Shown piece by piece: positions 5,939 through 8,634 of a stretch of 8,634 nt of DNA; positions within the stretch are counted from its first letter, which is position 1, and each line of letters starts with the position of its first letter. The notes under the pieces were generated by a model, which saw nothing but the letters and a program-made list of their open reading frames with translations, did no database searches and was not told where the DNA came from. Location: contig JANXTN010000151.1 of NCBI GenBank assembly GCA_025352435.1, forward strand, positions 1-8,634, written 5' to 3'. The DNA is from Ferruginibacter sp. (GTDB lineage: Bacteria; Bacteroidota; Bacteroidia; Chitinophagales; Chitinophagaceae). A program made the position numbers and the translations under genes.

Positions 5939-6520
5939 ATGTTAGATGAAAATTACTGGAGTAATCGCTACCAAAATAATGATGCACCGTGGGATATGGG
6001 TAAAGTTTCTCCTCCATTAAAAGCATACTTTGAACAGCTTACTGACAAAAATATCTCCATTTTAATACCAGGCTGCGGCAATGCTTATGAAGCAGAATAT
6101 CTTTTTCAGTCGGGATTTACAAATATTACATTGATAGATATTTCAACTTCATTAGTAGAAAAACTATTCAGTACGTTTTCTACATCTTTAAACACATCAA
6201 TCAATATTATCTGCGGAAATTTTTTTCAATTAAACCAAACCTTTGATTTAATAATTGAACAAACATTCTTTTGCGCAATTGATCCATCATTAAGACCAAC
6301 CTACGCAGATAAAATGCAGAAATTATTAAAGAATAAAGGCAAACTTGTTGGTGTATTTTTTAATCGAACATTTGAAGGAGGTCCACCTTTTAGTGGAAGC
6401 AAAGCAGAGTACGAAATGCTTTTCGAAAATAAATTCAAAATAAAAACGATGGCAGAGTGTTACAATTCCATCGGGCCAAGAAAAGGCACAGAGCTTTTTG
6501 TTATTTTACAAAAGTTATAA
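5939..6520 (+). CDS. TPMT-family SAM-dependent methyltransferase
   Basis: This soluble protein of 193 residues has a Rossmann-type methyltransferase fold of the thiopurine S-methyltransferase (TPMT) family. Members transfer methyl from S-adenosylmethionine to thiols, halides or selenium/tellurium compounds. Visible features are the N-terminal aromatic block WSNRY and PWDMG (7-21), SAM-binding motif I ILIPGCGNAYEAEYL (41-55), D67 ending strand 2 (LIDIS), and the family-typical run EQTFFCAIDPSLRP after motif III. FEGGPPFSGSKAEYEMLF and a final ELFVILQKL strand complete it. The motif usually read as GDFF is GNFF here. I chose ATG 5939, one base after the CDF stop; an in-frame GTG at 5921 would add six residues and overlap the CDF gene by 17 bases. 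Neither start has a good ribosome site. The physiological substrate is unknown. The coupling with a metal exporter hints at metalloid or sulfur detoxification (inference). Confidence 0.88.
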   Translation: MLDENYWSNRYQNNDAPWDMGKVSPPLKAYFEQLTDKNISILIPGCGNAYEAEYLFQSGFTNITLIDISTSLVEKLFSTFSTSLNTSINIICGNFFQLNQTFDLIIEQTFFCAIDPSLRPTYADKMQKLLKNKGKLVGVFFNRTFEGGPPFSGSKAEYEMLFENKFKIKTMAECYNSIGPRKGTELFVILQKL

Positions 6521-7114
6521 ATGCTGAATAATATCTTTTACTGAAGCACGCTTTTTATAATCCACATCAAAAAAAGCATATTTAATTTTACCTTTTTTTC
6601 CAATGATATAGGTAGCAGGCACAGGTAAATTTGTTGAATTACTTCCATTTGCTTTTTCGAAATCAATTCCATAATTTTTGTATTTCGCAATTGTATTTTC
6701 ATCAACCGCAAAATTTACTTTATAGCTTTTCATTATGGCAAGGTTCATATCTTCTATAATTGAAAAGCCAGCATTCGTTTTTTCAATTGTTTTGGCTATG
6801 TTTTCAGCAGTTTCAGGTGTTATAGCCAATACGGTTGCACCTTTCGCAATTATCATTTGAAGAGAATCGTTTACTTTTTTTAATTGTTGGTTACAGTATG
6901 GGCACCACTGTCCTCTGTAGAAAAGCATTACGACATCACCTTTTTTTAAAAGTTTTTTTAAATTCATTTCTTTACCATCCTGATTTTTGGCAGAAAACAT
7001 AGGCGCTTTATCCCCAACTTTTAACCCTTCGGGGTATACAGTCTTCATCTGTGCACTTACAGCTAAAAACATACAAAGTATTACAGTTATACAACCAACC
7101 TTTTTTAATAACAT
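6515..7114 (-). CDS. Exported AhpC/TSA-type redoxin (peroxiredoxin-like, thioredoxin fold)
   Basis: This is a 199-residue thiol oxidoreductase with an N-terminal Sec signal: K4-K5, a hydrophobic core at 6-19 and a likely cleavage after VSA at 19-21, with no lipobox cysteine. It should act in the periplasm. The mature part is one thioredoxin-fold domain of the AhpC/TSA/redoxin group. VGDKAPMFSAKNQDGKEMNL is at 33-52, the active site FYRGQWCPYC is at 65-74 with C71 and C74 as a CxxC pair, and there is a conserved proline loop LPVPATYII followed by GKKGKIKYAFFDVDYKKR. The two cysteines in WCPYC place it with the peroxiredoxin-like proteins that have a thioredoxin-style motif. Peroxide reduction and disulfide reductase activity are both possible. 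It converges on the methyltransferase gene and overlaps it by 6 bp. Upstream it shares a 132-bp divergent spacer with the tRNA nucleotidyltransferase gene. Confidence 0.9.
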   Translation of the reverse strand: MLLKKVGCITVILCMFLAVSAQMKTVYPEGLKVGDKAPMFSAKNQDGKEMNLKKLLKKGDVVMLFYRGQWCPYCNQQLKKVNDSLQMIIAKGATVLAITPETAENIAKTIEKTNAGFSIIEDMNLAIMKSYKVNFAVDENTIAKYKNYGIDFEKANGSNSTNLPVPATYIIGKKGKIKYAFFDVDYKKRASVKDIIQHL

Positions 7115-7123
7115 AAAATCATT

Positions 7124-7142
7124 TTTTACTTACTACGTAAAA
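7124..7142 (-). promoter_or_regulatory. Small inverted repeat upstream of the redoxin gene
   Basis: TTTTAC (7124-7129) and GTAAAA (7137-7142) form a 6-bp inverted repeat around a 7-base loop, 10 bases upstream of the redoxin ATG. It could be an operator half-site pair or a weak 5'-leader hairpin. Such short AT-rich repeats also arise by chance. No convincing promoter was found for either gene in this 132-bp divergent spacer. Confidence 0.2.
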
Positions 7143-7246
7143 CTAAATCTTTTCTTACAGATGCCTGTGCGAAAATATTTACGCTGCAAAATATTCGTCC
7201 AATTCATTTACAGCTACTGCAAATACGTTTTCTTATTTTTACATTT

Positions 7247-8634
7247 ATGAATTTGGTTTACAGCGAAAATGAATTATTGTTATTTAGAAAACTATCCACC
7301 GCAGCCAAAAACTTAGGCGTAGAGAGTTATATAATTGGTGGCTTTGTGAGAGATAAAATACTGGGCAGAAATACTAAAGATATTGATGTGGTTTGCGTAG
7401 GCGATGGCATTGCGTTGGCCGAAGAAACAGCTAAGCAATTCGGAAAAGGAGTCCAGGTAAATATTTTTAAAACTTACGGTACTGCACAAATAAAATTTGA
7501 AGAAACAGAAATTGAATTTGTAGGCGCCCGTAAAGAAAGCTATCACGCTGATAGCCGCAATCCATCTGTTGTACCGGGCACGTTGCAGGATGATCAAATG
7601 CGTAGAGATTTTACCATCAATGCACTTGGAATAAGTTTAAATGAAAATGACTTTGGCGAAGTAAACGATCCTTTTAATGGATTGACAGACATTGAAAATA
7701 AAATACTAAAAACGCCTACCGATCCTGAAAAAACTTTTATCGACGATCCGCTGAGAATGATGCGTGCTATACGTTTTGCTGCACAATTGCAATTTACAAT
7801 AGAACAAAACACGTTGCAGGCGATTACTGATAATGCAGCCAGAATTAAGATTATTACCAGAGAAAGAATTACAGAAGAACTGAATAAAATTTTACTCAGC
7901 AAGAAGCCATCTGTTGGGTTCGAATTGTTGTATAATACAGGTTTGTTAGAAATGATTTTTCCGCAAATGGTAGCACTTGGAGGTGCTGAATTTGTAGATG
8001 GTTATGGGCACAAAGACAATTTTTACCATACGCTGCAAGTGGTAGATAATATTGCCAACACTACAGATGATTTATGGCTGCGATGGGCCGCGGTACTGCA
8101 TGATATTGCAAAGCCTGCCACCAAAAAATTTGAGGAAGGACATGGATGGACTTTTCATGGACACGAAGTCGTAGGAGGGAGAATGGTTCCGAAAATATTT
8201 TCGCAATTAAAATTGCCACAAAATGAAAAGATGAAGTTCGTTCGCAAAATGGTTGAAATGCATCTTCGTCCGATCAGTCTCACCAAGGAAAATATTACAG
8301 ACTCTGCAATACGCCGTTTGCTTTTTGATGCAGGTGAAGATATTGATAGTCTTATGAAATTGTGTGATGCAGATATCACATCTAAAAACAAACAAAAAGT
8401 AAAACGTTTTCTTGAAAATTTTGAACTTGTTCGCAAGCGGTGTATTGAAGTTGAGGAAAGAGATAATCTAAGAAACTGGCAACCACCAATTACCGGAGAA
8501 ATAATTATGGAAACCTTTAAGCTACAGCCTTCCAAAGAAGTTGGATTAATAAAGGATGCGATCAGAAATGCCATATTAGATGGAGAAATAGCAAGTGATT
8601 ATGTTTCCGCACATGCTTTCATGCTTGAAAAAGG
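7247..8634 (+). CDS. cca: CCA-adding tRNA nucleotidyltransferase with HD domain (3' end beyond window)
   Basis: The frame is open from ATG 7247 to the window edge, giving 462 complete codons and no stop. The family is usually about 470-480 residues, so only a few residues should be missing. The enzyme adds or repairs the 3' CCA end of tRNAs using CTP and ATP. The class II nucleotidyltransferase head is clear: GGFVRD at 31-36, catalytic DID at 45-47, RRDFTINAL at 119-127 (motif B) and DDPLRMMRAIRF at 166-177 (nucleotide-selecting region). A C-terminal HD phosphohydrolase-type domain follows, with H255 and H261, H285-D286 (WAAVLHDIAKP) and FHGHE at 303-307. This HD domain occurs in many bacterial CCA enzymes. 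It is divergently transcribed from the redoxin gene. There is no clear Shine-Dalgarno; the bases before ATG are ACATTT. A poly(A) polymerase role is less likely given the HD domain layout. Confidence 0.94.
   Translation, partial: MNLVYSENELLLFRKLSTAAKNLGVESYIIGGFVRDKILGRNTKDIDVVCVGDGIALAEETAKQFGKGVQVNIFKTYGTAQIKFEETEIEFVGARKESYHADSRNPSVVPGTLQDDQMRRDFTINALGISLNENDFGEVNDPFNGLTDIENKILKTPTDPEKTFIDDPLRMMRAIRFAAQLQFTIEQNTLQAITDNAARIKIITRERITEELNKILLSKKPSVGFELLYNTGLLEMIFPQMVALGGAEFVDGYGHKDNFYHTLQVVDNIANTTDDLWLRWAAVLHDIAKPATKKFEEGHGWTFHGHEVVGGRMVPKIFSQLKLPQNEKMKFVRKMVEMHLRPISLTKENITDSAIRRLLFDAGEDIDSLMKLCDADITSKNKQKVKRFLENFELVRKRCIEVEERDNLRNWQPPITGEIIMETFKLQPSKEVGLIKDAIRNAILDGEIASDYVSAHAFMLEK

Noticed and set aside
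7224..7231. TACGTTTT as a -7 promoter element for the CCA enzyme gene
   Set aside because: It misses the final G of TAnnTTTG and has no TTTG at the -33 distance, so it is not better than chance in this AT-rich spacer.
7313..8574. Several minus-strand open frames (7313-7597, 7594-7902, 8155-8574)
   Set aside because: They lie opposite the continuous plus-strand CCA-adding enzyme, which has all family motifs. The minus-strand products show no recognisable domains.
1..8634. CRISPR array, prophage, toxin-antitoxin pair or defence island
   Set aside because: No regularly spaced repeats, integrase, transposase, toxin-like small gene pair or known defence domain is present. The recognisable genes are housekeeping or stress genes.

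Overview
The window looks like chromosomal housekeeping DNA from an AT-rich member of the Bacteroidota, most likely close to Chitinophagaceae. The pointers are the closest-feeling relatives of each protein, the lack of clear Shine-Dalgarno sequences before most starts, TAnnTTTG-type promoter elements, and the short AT-rich spacers. The genus is not resolved, and the placement rests on recognising protein families, not on a search.

Layout, left to right. Positions 1-122 hold the last 39 codons of an unrecognised plus-strand gene that ends inside a 17-bp tandem duplication. Then comes a tight minus-strand cluster, transcribed right to left: an ABC transporter ATPase (2514-3287), its polytopic permease (845-2512) and a YggS/PLPBP pyridoxal-phosphate homeostasis protein (195-842), separated by only 1 and 2 bases. 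A strong 13-bp-stem terminator (3358-3390) separates this cluster from a minus-strand acyl-CoA dehydrogenase (3475-4629). A 315-bp divergent spacer (4630-4944) follows. It carries promoter-like elements for both directions and an unusually GC-rich block that resembles a dispersed intergenic repeat. On the plus strand come a cation diffusion facilitator (4945-5937) and, one base later, a TPMT-family SAM-dependent methyltransferase (5939-6520). A convergent, exported AhpC/TSA-type redoxin (6515-7114, minus) overlaps the methyltransferase end by 6 bp. The last 1.4 kb is a nearly complete plus-strand CCA-adding tRNA nucleotidyltransferase with an HD domain (7247 to the window edge, no stop in the window).

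How the parts fit together. The ATPase and permease should form one exporter or ABC-2-like membrane complex, and PLPBP is probably co-transcribed with it. The metal-efflux protein plus TPMT-like methyltransferase form a probable two-gene operon that could serve metal or metalloid/thiol detoxification (inference). The redoxin next door is a plausible oxidative or thiol-stress protein but has its own promoter on the other strand. I found no mobile element, phage gene, CRISPR array, tRNA, rRNA or defence system. The least explained items are the GC-rich intergenic element at about 4735-4825, the cysteine-cluster tail of the CDF transporter, and the heptamer repeat directly before the ABC ATPase start.
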